A program made the translations under genes and the position numbers. The notes beneath the pieces were generated by a model that worked only from the letters and a program-made list of their open reading frames with translations, had not been told where the DNA came from and made no database searches. Shown here one piece after another: positions 21,291 to 30,983 of a stretch of DNA of 64,000 bases (positions are counted from its first letter, which is position 1; each line of letters starts with the position of its first letter). The stretch is from Amorphophallus konjac (lineage: Eukaryota > Streptophyta > Magnoliopsida > Alismatales > Araceae): assembly GCA_022559845.1 (NCBI GenBank), contig CM040123.1:322257933-322321932 (forward strand), in the 5' to 3' direction.

Positions 21291-21997
21291 AGCAGATACA
21301 AGAACAAGGAGAACAAGAACAAGAGTCTGCACCGGGCACGGAGTATGATTTACTAAAGCATTTGGACAGAACGTCGGCCCGAATTTCTATTCTAGAATTG
21401 ATCAAAAGATCTACTACACATCAGCAGACTTTGAAGCAATATCTGCAGAAGGTAATGGTAAACGAAGACATTCCAGTTGAACAATTCACTACAGTTTTAA
21501 GTCCAGCCAGCAATCAACCGGTCATCACTTTCTATGAACATGAATTGGCTCCACAGCCAGCCAGAAAATATGCATTGTGCATTACCATTGACATTAACAA
21601 GGTGGTAGTGAAACAATGTTTGGTGGACACTGGGGCATCCATTAATGTTTTACCACTAAGTACCTTAAAAATGTGTGGCATTTTGGAGAGTCAAATCCGG
21701 CCATCTACAATCACTGTTACAGCCTACGACAACACCAGGAAGCCGCCATTAGGAATGATCACTCTAAAAGTTGGTTTGGGTCCAGTCTCAGTCACAGCAG
21801 ATTTCCATATTCTAGACATGGACCCGACATTCAATGGCATTTTAGGTCACCCTTACATTCAAGAGCTTGATGTTGTGCCTTCAACAAATCATCAATGCAT
21901 AAAATTTCCGCACAAAGGGCGCATTATTAAAGTCACTAGTATGCCCATTCTGTCGATAGAAGATATACATTCCGCAACATCAGTGCCCTCTATGTGA
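21291..21997 (+). pseudogene. pol: Tat-B aspartic protease
   Basis: Acid/Gln-rich start, then an alpha-helical region (LELIKRSTTHQQTLKQYL), then the retropepsin core: QCLVDTGASINVLPLSTL with catalytic Asp at about 21626, ITVTAYDNTRKPPLG, and the flap-to-C-terminal FNGILGHPYIQ. The active-site triad DTG is intact. The frame ends in a TGA after SVPSM. It would process the gag-pol polyprotein. Confidence 0.88.
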
Positions 21998-22012
21998 CCT
22001 TCCAATAGACCT

Positions 22013-22582
22013 TTGCTCTCAGTTTTGGATGTTGCCGATCTGCGGCAAGACTTGGTAAGGCCGTCTCCTTCAACCCCTCCTACCACTCAAATGTCACCAC
22101 AGCCATCCAAAGGCAAGAAAAAAGGTTTGATAAACATGTCAGGATGGAACATTCTGATGAAAATGGGGTATAGAACTGGTAAAGGCTTGGGTGTTAATCT
22201 TCAGGGGAGAGTCAAACCCGTCAGACATCAAAAGATGATTCCCCGAGGTGACCTAGGGTACAAAGGGCCAAGAAGAGATGAAAATGAACCATGGGCCGTT
22301 ATGACTTCCACTCTCAAGACAGATCGACAGCCCCTTACCTGGACCTTGCAAACGCACTTCATGAAAGGAGGCACTCATAATGATGAGCGAACCACTCTAG
22401 TCACTTCCATGATGGATTGTCAAGATGTACATGCACGGCAGTTTGCCCGCCACATAGCCCGACTGGTTACATACAAAGCCCTGGAGTCCTTACGACTAGA
22501 TAAAAGAAGAAAGATGGATGACCCCGAATGTGACTGGTATAGATGGTTTGACATGAATGATATCACCATTGCTCTGAGCTAA
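22013..22582 (+). pseudogene. Tat-B G-patch domain region
   Basis: Between protease and RT a frame carries SGWNILMKMGYRTGKGLG, the glycine pattern of a G-patch (GxxxLxxMGxxxGxGLG), at about 22139-22192, followed by basic residues (GRVKPVRHQKM). G-patches bind RNA or RNA helicases, and one is known after the protease of betaretroviruses; here it would probably aid replication or packaging. The downstream segment contains a HARQFARHIARL helix and DCQD, and ends at the TAA of IALS. A linker with its own frame (22589-22819) follows. A GTPase or other assignment is unlikely. Confidence 0.8.
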
Positions 22583-22588
22583 TTATTT

Positions 22589-22906
22589 ATGCCAACTGAT
22601 CCAGAATGGCCACCATTGATTCATGAATTAATTGAAAAGCTAGCGGCAATCACGGACAAGAGGCAGCTTCTAAGAAATTACATAGATACCCAGGGGGCGC
22701 TCTTCCAGGATTCACTAGGGGACCTTCCCTACCCCTCCGATGAGGGGTCTTCATCTGTATCTCATTCTGTACCCATCTTTTCCTCACCTCCTTCATCTTT
22801 GTCGAATTCTAGTGATTAGGCTAGTTGCTCTTACTCTTCTAGTTTTAAGACTCATGGGGTAGCTTCACGTAAGAAATCCAAGAGTAAGCAGATTCCCCGT
22901 AGATTC
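22589..22906 (+). pseudogene. Tat-B linker before RT
   Basis: Frame with MPTDPEWPPLIHELIEKLA and a Ser-rich tail, ended by a TAG at 22817. The same frame continues openly towards the RT. No domain was recognised; it joins G-patch and RT in the ancestral polyprotein. Confidence 0.55.
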
Positions 22907-24190
22907 TTGTTAGAGTTAGCCATCAGGTGCCAGGCTTGTCTAGCCATTCCCGAGTTTGTAGAGAATCCGATTATCCTGTCAGAAGAAGAATATGAGGATA
23001 CTTGTGTTTTTAATGAAGGTTTTGGTGTTTATGAGATCATGAATGATGAAGACCCTATCGAAGACGGGGATGAAGGTTATGAAGAATATGAGGACGAGGC
23101 TGATGCTTTTGCCAGTGGCATGAGAAGATTTGATGAGCAATCGGCCTCAGTAGAAGAACCTACCAAAGAAATAAATTTGGGTACTGAGGAAGACCCTAGG
23201 ATTGTCCTCATTAGTAAGAACTTGCCGCCCTCCAAAGAGGAGGCGCTCATTTTGGTTCTGCAAGAATATAAGGACACATTCACATGGAGTTGTGAAGATA
23301 TGCCTAGACTAGACCCTGCGCTTGTTGAACATCGACTTACACTTAAGCCAGGGTCCATTCCGATCAAACAGCGGTTGAGACGTTTCCACCCTAATATGGC
23401 ACTAAAAATAAAAGAAGAGGTTGATAAGCTTCATAAGGCTAGATTCGTCAGAGTTGTCCTCTATCCCAATTGGGTGGCTAACATCGTCCCAGTCATAAAG
23501 AAAGATGGAAATGTGCGAATTTGTATAGACTTTCGGGACCTCAACCGCGCGTGTCCTAAAGATGACTTCCCCCTCCCTCATATTGATGTTTTGATTTACA
23601 ATACATAAGGATATGAGACTCTCTCCTTTATGGATGGCTTTTCAGGTTATAATCAGATTCGCCTGGCTAAGGAAGATCAAGAGAAAACATCGTTCACTAC
23701 ACCATGGGGAACTTATTGTTATGTGGTCATGCCCTTTGGACTTAAGAATGCTAGAGCCACCTATCAAAGGGTTATGATGGCAATTTTTCATGATATGATC
23801 CACATTTATATAGAGGTGTACATTGATGACCTGGTAGTAAAATCAAGAACAAGGATTGAGCATCCCGGGGTTCTGACTAAAGTCTTGCAAAGAGCGCGGG
23901 AGTATTAGCTGAAAATGAATCCCAAGAAGTGCGTGTTTGGTGTTTCATCGGGAAAGTTGCTTGGATTCATCGTAAGCAAGAGGGGTATTAAGATTGATCC
24001 CAACAAATCGAAGGCTATAAGGGAAATGCCTCCTCCTAGGAATTTAAAAGAAGTTTGAGGATTGATCGGGAGGTTGCAATTTATTCGCCGATTTGTCTCC
24101 CAGCATTCACAAAGATGTAGGCCGTTCTACGAGCTTACTAAGCCGGGAGTCAAGTTTATTTGAGATGACAAATGTCAAGCAGCTTTTGAC
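22907..24190 (+). pseudogene. pol: Tat-B reverse transcriptase
   Basis: An acidic N-terminal stretch leads to the Tat-type lead-in (FTWSCEDMPRLDPALVEH, IKQRLRRFHPNMA), then RT motifs: VRICIDFRDLNRACPKDDFP, FSGYNQIRLAKEDQEKTSF, MPFGLKNARATYQR, and the catalytic VYIDDLVVKS at about 23816-23845. Motif E region LGFIVSKRGI follows. Stops occur after DVLIYNT (23606), AREY (23906), LKEV (24056) and KFI (24161), most explicable by single transitions. Frame is otherwise kept. It would copy element RNA into DNA. Confidence 0.92.
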
Positions 24191-25192
24191 GGATTGAAGG
24201 ATTATCTCTCAAATCCTCCTGTCCTGAGGCCGCCAGTTCCATGCAAACCACTTGTTCTCTACATTTCCGTCCTGGATGATTCTGTAGGCGCTGTCCTAGC
24301 CCAAGTAGATGAAGAAGGAAAAGAAAGGGCAGCCTACTACTTGTCAAAGCTTCTCAACCCCTGTGAGCAGAGGTACTCAGCTATAGAAAAGACGTGTACT
24401 GCTTTAGTCTGGGTAGTTCAGAAACTCAAGCATTATTTCTTAGCGCACGAGGTTCATCTCATCACCCGTATGAAACCAATCAAGTTCCTTCTTGAAAAAT
24501 CCGTTCTCACCGACCGATTAGCACGGTGGCAAAGCTTCCTCTCTCCATTTGATATCTTCTACATTCAGCAAAAAGTGATTAAAGGCTATGCCATAGCAGA
24601 ACATCTTGCTCATCACCCTCTCCCTAGATTTGACCCTGTTCGTTCAGAGTTTCCAAATGAGGAACTAATGTCTGTCAATCAAACCGATTCGATGTGGACG
24701 TTACATTTTGATGGAGCTTTGAATTCAAAAGAAAAAGGGATTGGCATTGTTCTTCTATCACCGGAGGGTATCACTATTCCGCTCGCCTCTCAGCTTGCAT
24801 TTCCAATCACAAATAATATAGCTGAGTATGAGGCTCTTCTGGCCGGACTAGAGGCCGCTCATCAATTTGGTGTTACCCAATTGCGGATTGTAGGCGATAG
24901 TCAGCTTATTCTTCGCCAAGTACTTGTCAAATGCCGTACGCTCGATCCTAAGCTCAAACCTTATCAGGAATTGACTTCTGCTTATACCAAGCTTTTCACT
25001 AAATTAATCTTCATTCACGTTCCTCACGAACATAACATTTTAGCTGATGCTCTTGCTTCTCTTGCATCTTCATTGGTTTTCCTTCCCGAAAGGGATTCCC
25101 ATTCTATCATTGTTCACAAGCGGCTCACTCCAGCTATTAAGGATCCAGCTTTCCTTAGTGTTAAGGAGGAAGTGCTTAGGAAGGTTAAGTAA
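24191..25192 (+). pseudogene. pol: Tat-B RNase H plus additional RNase H
   Basis: A 332-residue open frame. First half: the Ty3 RNase H (LYISVLDDSVGAVLAQ, AAYYLSKLLNPCEQRYS, KTCTALVWVVQKLKHYF). Second half: an archaeal/plant-like second RNase H (LHFDGALNSKEKGIGIVLLS, NNIAEYEALLAGLEAA, RIVGDSQLILRQV, HNILADALASLAS), which retains the D-E-D acidic residues. The pair of RNase H domains places the element in the Tat lineage. The longest undamaged frame of the element. Confidence 0.93.
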
Positions 25193-26524
25193 GGTGGAAT
25201 CATTGAAAATAAGGAGGTCATGCTATTGGATTTAGAAGAAGAATTGAATGGTGAAGAAAAGCCGTGGTATTACTAGATTGCTAAGTATTGCCAAGATCAA
25301 TCCTATCCCGAAGAGGCCACGGCTGAAGAGAAGAAAGCCATTCGAAGAGTTGCTCAGCGATACACCCTAGTTGGAGGTGTGCTCTACAGAAGAGGTCTCA
25401 CCGGAGTTTTATTAAGGTGCCTAGATGATGATGAATCTTGGAAAGTCGTGGAAGAGGCACATTCGGGAGTGTGTGGTGGTCATGTCAATAGCCAGATGCT
25501 TGCTAAGAAAATCCTTAGGTTAGGTTTCTACTGGCCCACCCTAGAAGAGGATTGCTCCATCTATGTTCGAAGGTGTGTTAAGTGCCAATTGCATGCCGAT
25601 AAAATTCATTCTCCTGCTTCTTCACTCCATCCTGTGTCCGCCCCATGGCCTTTCTCCATGTGGGCTTTCGATGTCATTGGACCCCTTGGTGATCCGAACC
25701 TCCTCACAAAACCAAAGTTTTTTATACTCACGGCCACGGAGTACTTCACCAAGTGGGCGGAAGCAGAAGCTTACGTGGAGATAAAAGCGTCAACTGTGTG
25801 CAAATTTATAATGAAGAACATCATCGCAAGGTTCGGCATCCCAAGTACCATCGTCACCGACAATGGGCCTCAATTCATCTCTCAGGAGCTTCAGGACCTC
25901 TACAACGGGTATAACATTGCATTACATCATTCATCTTCTTACTATCCGTAGGGCAATGGCCAAGCAGAGGCAACTAACAAAACCTTGATCAAGATTATTA
26001 AGAAAACAAGTGAAGCTAATAAATTTGCGATTTGGCCAGAAAAATTGGTTGAAGCTCTTTGGGCCTATCGCACTTCTATTCGTACCCCTACTGGGCAGAC
26101 CCCTTTCGCCCTTACTTATGGAATGGAGGCGGTAGTCCCTTACGAGATTCTTGTCCCCTCCCTTAGAGTACAATTGGACAAGGAGCTCCCCATTGATGAG
26201 CGTCGCGGATCTCTCCTTGCTCAGTTGGAACTCCTAGATGAGAAGCGTCTGGCCGCCGCCGAGCATGCACGTATTTATCAAAACAGGCTTTCACGTTTTT
26301 ATCAAAAGAAAGTAATTGAGAGTAAAGTCAAAATTCGTGAAATGGTAATTAAAAGAATCTTCGTAAAACCCGGTGGGCCTCGTTCAAAACTTCAACCTAA
26401 TTGGGAAGGGCCCTTCATCATAAAAGATGTTTATCCTGGCAACACTTACAAATTAATTAATGCTAAAGGTGAAGAGCTGCCTCACCCCTGGAATGGTCTT
26501 TATTTGAAGAAATACTACCCCTAA
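25193..26524 (+). pseudogene. pol: Tat-B integrase
   Basis: After a linker with a TAG at 25274 comes the HHCC zinc region (EAHSGVCGGH ... CVKCQ), then the DDE core: FDVIGPLGD, VTDNGPQF and GQAEATNKTL. A TAG at 25949 (before GNGQAEA, where CAG gives Gln) breaks the core. The C-terminus has WAYRTSIRTPTGQTPF, LTYGMEAV and ends WNGLYLKKYYP with a proper TAA at 26522, the usual end of Tat pol. No chromodomain is seen. Confidence 0.92.
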
Positions 26525-26615
26525 AAAAATAAAAATAAAATAAAAATTCAAAAGACAAACAACAAATAAAAAAACACACTACACGCTTTGTACGAAAAAT
26601 CAAAATCAAAATCCT
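26525..26615 (+). other. Tat-B 3' untranslated stretch
   Basis: AT-rich sequence between the pol stop and the truncated 3' LTR. I see no clear polypurine tract, consistent with a deletion that took the 3' end of the internal region and the start of the LTR. Confidence 0.5.
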
Positions 26616-27048
26616 CTTAGGGGTTTAAAACCATCCCTTGTTACTCCTCTTAGGGGTTTAAAACCAAAACACACAAGGTGTGTGTTCATACTTAATTTGA
26701 TGGATTTCATATCACTAGAGCATTGATACTACACACTTGGCTAATCCACATCTTTCATCATTTTTTTGTGGTTCTTACAAGGGTAATCAAGCTATAAACC
26801 CCCTTCGTCGGCCGGTCGATAGAAGGAGGAAGGAAGAATCCCCAATCTCACCCGCTCAACACAAGGTACATGCGATCACTCCTTTGATATTTTGAGGCAA
26901 CCCCTCTGGCGATCACCTTACATAGAGCATCTCATGCTCATCCCCTTTCCCTTTTTTATCCCACCTATTTTAGCATAATCCCACATCCTTTAATCATCTT
27001 TCATATATTCTCTCTCTTTAAACAAGATGTCTATGTGACACGTTCACA
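26616..27048 (+). repeat. Tat-B 3' LTR, 5' part deleted
   Basis: Aligns with 17099-17517 but lacks the first ~960 bases (U3, TATA, most of R). The left end carries a 20-base direct duplication, CCTCTTAGGGGTTTAAAACC, at about 26616 and 26647, probably a footprint of the deletion event. It ends GTTCACA and is followed by the GCAAG duplication. Confidence 0.88.
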
Positions 27049-27053
27049 GCAAG
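27049..27053. repeat. target-site duplication GCAAG (right of Tat-B)
   Basis: Matches 16131-16135 exactly; host antisense exon resumes here. Confidence 0.9.
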
Positions 27054-27321
27054 TACTCAACCCATACTGCTGCCAGCCCTGACATCCAGGGCTCCTGCGA
27101 AAAGTCGAGCGTATGGTAGCCTCGGGTGCACTCCGTCAGACGCCTCCTCAAGTCCTCCGGAGAAAGGAGGGGGTCACTCTGAAGGTACCCATACAGGCGT
27201 TGAAGCAAAGAGGCAGCCATACTCCCATCCACCAACGGCTCCGGCGGTGGAGTGGAGGTGAGCCACTCAACCCCCAGGCCCAAAGAAGGGTCGCCCGTCT
27301 CCATCAGCACATCAGTCGAGG
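27049..27321 (-). pseudogene. antisense gene, exon 10 proximal part
   Basis: Begins after an AG acceptor (CATGGAG) at 27322-27323 and reads ASTDVLMETGDPSLGLG, then LLQRLYGYLQSDPLLSPEDL and RGYHTLDFSQEPWMSG, to WVEYLL at the Tat-B junction. It is well ordered with no stop and continues in frame at 16135. Joining it to exon 9 needs a one-base correction, so a small indel exists near the H/I junction. Family not recognised beyond the aORF context. Confidence 0.65.
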
Positions 27322-27457
27322 CTCCATGACACCAGAAAGAACAAATGGAAAGTGAGAAATACATATGAGACTTTCCATGAGAAATAAGGTGGAAAACTTG
27401 AGAAAATTTCCAACCTTTACCTAGAACAAGCCCTTCCACACCTGTGGCGTCACTCAC

Positions 27458-27602
27458 CGGGGTCGGGAAGGAAACGACTCATTAACGACTGGGGAGCCCT
27501 CTGCCATAGCCCTGTCTCCTCCGGTAGCCACGGGCAGAGCAGGAAGCTCCTCCCGGCCATCTATAGCGGGAGTCGGCACATGCTCCTCCTCCAACGCCAG
27601 TG
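27458..27602 (-). pseudogene. antisense gene, exon 9
   Basis: Acceptor TGTATGTAG at 27603-27611 and donor CCCCG/GTGAGT. Reads ALALEEEHVPTPAIDGREEL and on to NESFPSRP. Phase-1 entry. 145 bases, one more than a multiple of three, which fits the one-base problem at the next junction. Confidence 0.6.
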
Positions 27603-27682
27603 CTACATACAAAACAGAAGAATCAACATTTTTCCAGAAAGCATAAATAAGTTCTAAGGGGGAGGAAAAGAGCCCCACACAC

Positions 27683-27838
27683 CTGTAGAAGTAACCTCAA
27701 TCCCCGTTGCCTAGGCAGATGAGGCCCCAGAAGGGGAGGAACCTGAACTCTCCTCTATCTCCATAGAAAGGCTACCACTGCCCAAGGAGCCTGAGGAAGC
27801 CCCTGATGAATCTCCAAAGTTGGCGGAACTAGAAGCCC
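27683..27838 (-). pseudogene. antisense gene, exon 8 (Ser/Gly-rich)
   Basis: Acceptor GGTCCACAG, donor CTACAG/GTGTGT. 156 bases, phase 1 at both ends. Reads GASSSANFGDSSGASSGSLG, an acidic patch MEIEESS, then a TAG after GASSA. Low-complexity, probably disordered. Confidence 0.6.
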
Positions 27839-27925
27839 CTGTGGACCAAAAAAATAATAAAGTCAGCACACAACCCAACCCTACAAAATGGGATTGACCA
27901 GTCAAAGACTTTGAACAAAGCTCAC

Positions 27926-28069
27926 CAGTCCATGCACCTCTATCAGAGATCCCCTCGATGTCGATGATCTCCTCATCCTCTCCAGCCAGAGCCATAGCTG
28001 TAGGCTCCCCACCGACGGCTCCAGAAGTGTCAGGAAGAAGCTCACCCTCCTCCAAAGGAGATGAGGTAC
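27926..28069 (-). pseudogene. antisense gene, exon 7 (acidic)
   Basis: Acceptor TATGTATCACAG, donor GGACTG/GTGAGC. 144 bases, phase 1 at both ends, no stop. Reads GTSSPLEEGELLPDTSG, then AGEDEEIIDIEGISDRG. Strongly acidic. Confidence 0.6.
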
Positions 28070-28148
28070 CTGTGATACATACCCGGGAAATTCCAGTATT
28101 GGAAAAAAACATAAATCTAGCACGGGATCCAAGTTTCTAGTCACGTAC

Positions 28149-28388
28149 CTGAGGGTCCCATGGTGGAAGACCCGACCAGCCCCACAGTGCAGGCTGAGAC
28201 CACAGCTGGCAAAGGAGGGAGAGGCAACACCATCAGCAGTTGCAGCGACGGGATGATTGCGGCTCCAGCAACAAGGGCCGTCAGACCGTCCGCCACTCTC
28301 GACTCTACCTCGAAGGAGGGTAGCTCCACTGACGGTCTGGTACTAACTAGCTTATGGACCATCTCCAAGGTAGCAGCCTGGTCATCAG
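28149..28388 (-). pseudogene. antisense gene, exon 6
   Basis: Acceptor TTGTCTGCCAG, donor CCTCAG/GTACGT. 240 bases, phase 1 at both ends, no stop. Reads ADDQAATLEMVHKLVST, ELPSFEVESRVADGL, then a Leu/Pro-rich hydrophobic stretch. Confidence 0.6.
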
Positions 28389-28483
28389 CTGGCAGACAAG
28401 ACAATAAACCTAGTCAACAACCTCAGTACAGCAAACGCTGGGAAAGGAGGAGTCAACCCTCCATATAATGGCTTAGCACTTAC

Positions 28484-28583
28484 CTGAGCTGTCCTGGGGC
28501 TCCTCAGGCCCCTGCCCACCAGCAGAAGTTGGCGCTTCGCCTCTGGTCCCGGGACGGACAAGGGCCCCTGTCGTCTCCGCCAT
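28484..28583 (-). pseudogene. antisense gene, exon 5
   Basis: Donor CTCAG/GTAAGT is a consensus plant splice site; the acceptor is ATGTGGAG. Reads MAETTGALVRPGTRGEAP and GGQGPEEPQDSS. The 5' boundary does not join exon 4 in frame (100 bases), so either the acceptor is mutated or the ATG here is an alternative start. Confidence 0.5.
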
Positions 28584-28649
28584 CTCCACATGTGAACATA
28601 TGGCAATGTCAGTTTCCAGAAGAAAACATTGCTACGAATAGAGCATTAC

Positions 28650-28853
28650 CATTCCTAAAGATCCTACTTGGCTGAATGCTCCTGGGAGTCTTCCACGACT
28701 CAAAGTGAGGAAATGCACCAATGTTAGGGCCCTTCTCATCCATCATTCGGAGAACCTCATCTACATCGATATCACACTCAATCTCGTCGTCCAGCAAAGG
28801 ATCGATTTCCAAGGGCGACGAGAAAGCCACCTCTGCCCCAGCCTCTAGTGGAG
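28650..28853 (-). pseudogene. antisense gene, exon 4
   Basis: Acceptor GCTTTGTAG, donor GGAATG/GTAATG. 204 bases, phase 1 at both ends, no stop. Reads PLEAGAEVAFSSPLEIDPLL, DDEIECDIDVDEVLRMMDE and FPHFESWKTPRSIQPSRIF. The best protein-like exon, and acidic in its middle. Confidence 0.65.
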
Positions 28854-28936
28854 CTACAAAGCTAGCCATAGATGTAAGGTTGGTCAACCACAACGACTGA
28901 ACCGATAAAAGAAGACGGATTGAGCATGGCACTTAC

Positions 28937-29014
28937 TCAGAGCTGGCTATGCCTCGATGCGCTCACCCTCCTCGGGCCCGTGAGAAGACTCTCTGGACTT
29001 CGCCGTGCCAGTAT
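28937..29014 (-). pseudogene. antisense gene, exon 3 (short)
   Basis: Acceptor CCTCGTGTAG, donor CTCTGA/GTAAGT. 78 bases, phase 1 at both ends, one TAG. Reads DTGTAKSRESSHGPEEGERI. Composition resembles exon 5. Confidence 0.5.
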
Positions 29015-29194
29015 CTACACGAGGGCATTTTCACCTAGGATAAACATCTCCGCCACCACTCCCAGTGGATGCCCCGCTGAGGAATGATCTTCCGCTACCC
29101 GGGAATCGGCCAAAGAAACAGACCAATGAGTTATATCTCAGCTAAAGGCACAAACCAAAAAGGTAGAGATAATGGAAAAAAGAACATGTCTTAC

Positions 29195-29778
29195 CTGAAG
29201 CACCAAAGGGAGTCAACGATAGAGGAACCAGTTGCTCCGACTTCAACCCCAATACTTGGACAGCCTTCGCAACTGTCTCCTTAATGTCTCTCAGCGTGTA
29301 GGCGCACTCGATGTGAGAGACGAACTCCACTGGCCCTGCCGACCCAGTCACGTGAGCGATGTGACACCTCCAGTTGATAATCACAGTGTCGGTAAAACTC
29401 CCCTCCGGGAGCACGCCGTCAAGGGTGGGGCTCCTCCCGAAGCCACAGTTGGCTCGGAACTGGGTCCATCGGGTCCACGGTGTCCTCGACTATGAAGTCC
29501 CAGCACCAACTGCTGTAGGCCTTGCCTGGACCGGCCCTAGGGGCTTGATGGCCCTATTGTAACCCCACCTCGAGGACGAGGAAGCCCGACCATCCCGGGG
29601 CCGCTGCTGTACAAGCCGCTCCACGTCCCAGCGAATCCGAGAAAAGCGGGTCCTCAGGTACTCCGCGTCCAGTGAAATGGGAGGCTGATCCTCCCACAGA
29701 AGCCGACCCTTCCTTAGCCTTTTTGATCGCCGAAGTCTTCTGGCGATAAGTGGCTATGCTCAAACCACCATCGGGCAT
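29195..29778 (-). pseudogene. antisense gene, 5' exon(s), frame broken
   Basis: A likely start ATG is at 29778 (MPDGGLSIATYRQKTSAIKK). The frame then appears to shift to one reading SLDAEYLRTRFSRIRWDVER and RWGYNRAIKPLGPVQARP, and again before VIINWRCHIAHVTGSAGPVE and YTLRDIKETVAKAVQVLGLK. It ends at the donor TTCAG/GTAAGA in phase 1. The final segment looks like a folded domain; I do not recognise it. There may be an undetected intron in the middle. Confidence 0.55.
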
Positions 29779-29910
29779 AGTGGACGTCGAACCTCCCTCG
29801 ATGATCTAGTCCAGGTGATCGCCGAAGTCTTCTGTGCGAATTTCACTTGAAAGTGGAGTTTGTTCGAATGCCCATCCTTAGCCTCTTGTTTTCTTTTGGA
29901 CCTTACGTCC

Positions 29911-29918
29911 CTTTTATA
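29911..29918 (-). promoter_or_regulatory. candidate TATA box of antisense gene
   Basis: TATAAAAG in the context CCCTATAAAAGGGACG on the minus strand, about 135 bases upstream of the ATG at 29778. A second minus-strand TATAAATG lies at about 30191-30198. Either could serve the antisense gene; this is position-based inference. Confidence 0.45.
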
Positions 29919-29945
29919 GGGATGGACGTGCGATTCTTCCTTCAA

Positions 29946-30983
29946 GAAGATTCTTCACAGCTTTCTTCACGTTCGAATTCCTCTCCTGTTTCTCCCCTCT
30001 CTTCCTTCTCCTATTCCCCTCCCTTCTCGATGCTCTGGGGGCCTGTACATAGGGGGAGCAGAGGCTGGCGGGGCTTGTCCTCTGCGATTGGCTAGCGTTG
30101 GCCGATGGTGACGTTGCTGCCATTGGTAGGGGCCTCGACCTGCCGCTTATGGGGGCTCACAGTCTTATAGAGGCTCTCAAGAGGCTTGCCATTTATAGGA
30201 GCCTGTGGCGACCGGACAGACCCTCTCGACGGCCTGCTGATGAAAACCTGAACTTTACATGTCAGATAAGAAGGTAGATAGTCTGCCTAACAGGGGGTCC
30301 TTCGATGGTCTACCGGCTTAGCATTAAATGCCTTACAGGGGCCACCGGTTGGAAGGGGCTTACGAGCCTCCGTCGGATGGACGGGGCTTGCTGGCTAGGG
30401 TTGCCACCAGGTGGAGGCGATTGTCGCCGGATGGGGGGGCTTTAGCCCATTTCTCTTCTTTTCCTTCTTATCTTTCTCCTTCCATTTTACCTACCACCAA
30501 TTCAATCCCCCCTTTTCATTTCTTTTCTTCTTTTATTATATATATATATATATGTGTTTTTTATGTCTTTTCTTTCTCTTTTTCTTCTTTTTTTTCTTTA
30601 CTTTTTTCTTTGATGCCCAAGCCTCCACAGTCCGGCTCATGATGGTACATTTCCAAGGGTAGGTTCAATTCATCCGTTAGGACGCAAATTTATGATGATG
30701 TGGTGTCACATTTATGATATGACCCCGTCATCTCTGGTATTGAAATTCGACCGTTCCGGCCTCTTCTTCTATTTCCTCACTGCCGGGTTCTTACGGTCGA
30801 GCTCGCGACAGCGTGTCTCAGGAACACCCTGACTTCCCACAACTTCTGCCATATCGTGGTATATTGTGGTATTCAAATTTCTTGATGTCAAGGAGCAAGG
30901 GTACCAGATGAGGCTCCCTCCTCTCTCTTCTTTTTTCCTTTAACTTCTTTATTTTCTTCTTTGCCCGATACAGGGCTCGTTGT
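29946..30983. other. Tat-A 3' region, no gene
   Basis: GC-rich sequence with CGGATGG/CCACCGG words near 30180-30450, then pyrimidine-rich runs with a short (TA)n at 30535-30553, then unrelated sequence. It lies upstream of the antisense gene and downstream of pol, so it could hold the antisense promoter. Nothing else recognised. Confidence 0.5.

Larger units (their letters stand above)
16136..27048 (+). mobile_element. Tat-B, Ogre/Tat-like Ty3 retrotransposon
   Basis: Complete order 5' LTR, primer site, long leader, gag, proline-rich linker, protease, G-patch, RT, RNase H, second RNase H, integrase, and a partly deleted 3' LTR, flanked by GCAAG. It landed in the last exon of the Tat-A antisense gene. 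All proteins carry stops, mostly TAG or TGA that can derive from CAG, TGG or CGA. The shared 420-base part of its two LTRs differs at roughly ten positions by eye, so it is younger than Tat-A but not recent. Confidence 0.92.
15790..29778 (-). pseudogene. antisense multi-exon gene in Tat-A 3' region, split by Tat-B
   Basis: Ten open blocks on the minus strand are separated by short introns (about 66-180 bases) with GT donors and AG acceptors. Removing the 10.9 kb Tat-B insertion restores the reading frame of the last exon from 27321 through 27049 to 15790. The product would be an acidic, Ser/Gly/Glu/Pro-rich protein ending in a coiled coil. Extra antisense ORFs downstream of pol are known in Tat-lineage plant elements (aORFs), which is the best family-level match; I do not know a function. 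Several in-frame stops and at least one frameshift show it is inactive in this copy. A captured host gene is the main alternative. Confidence 0.7.
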
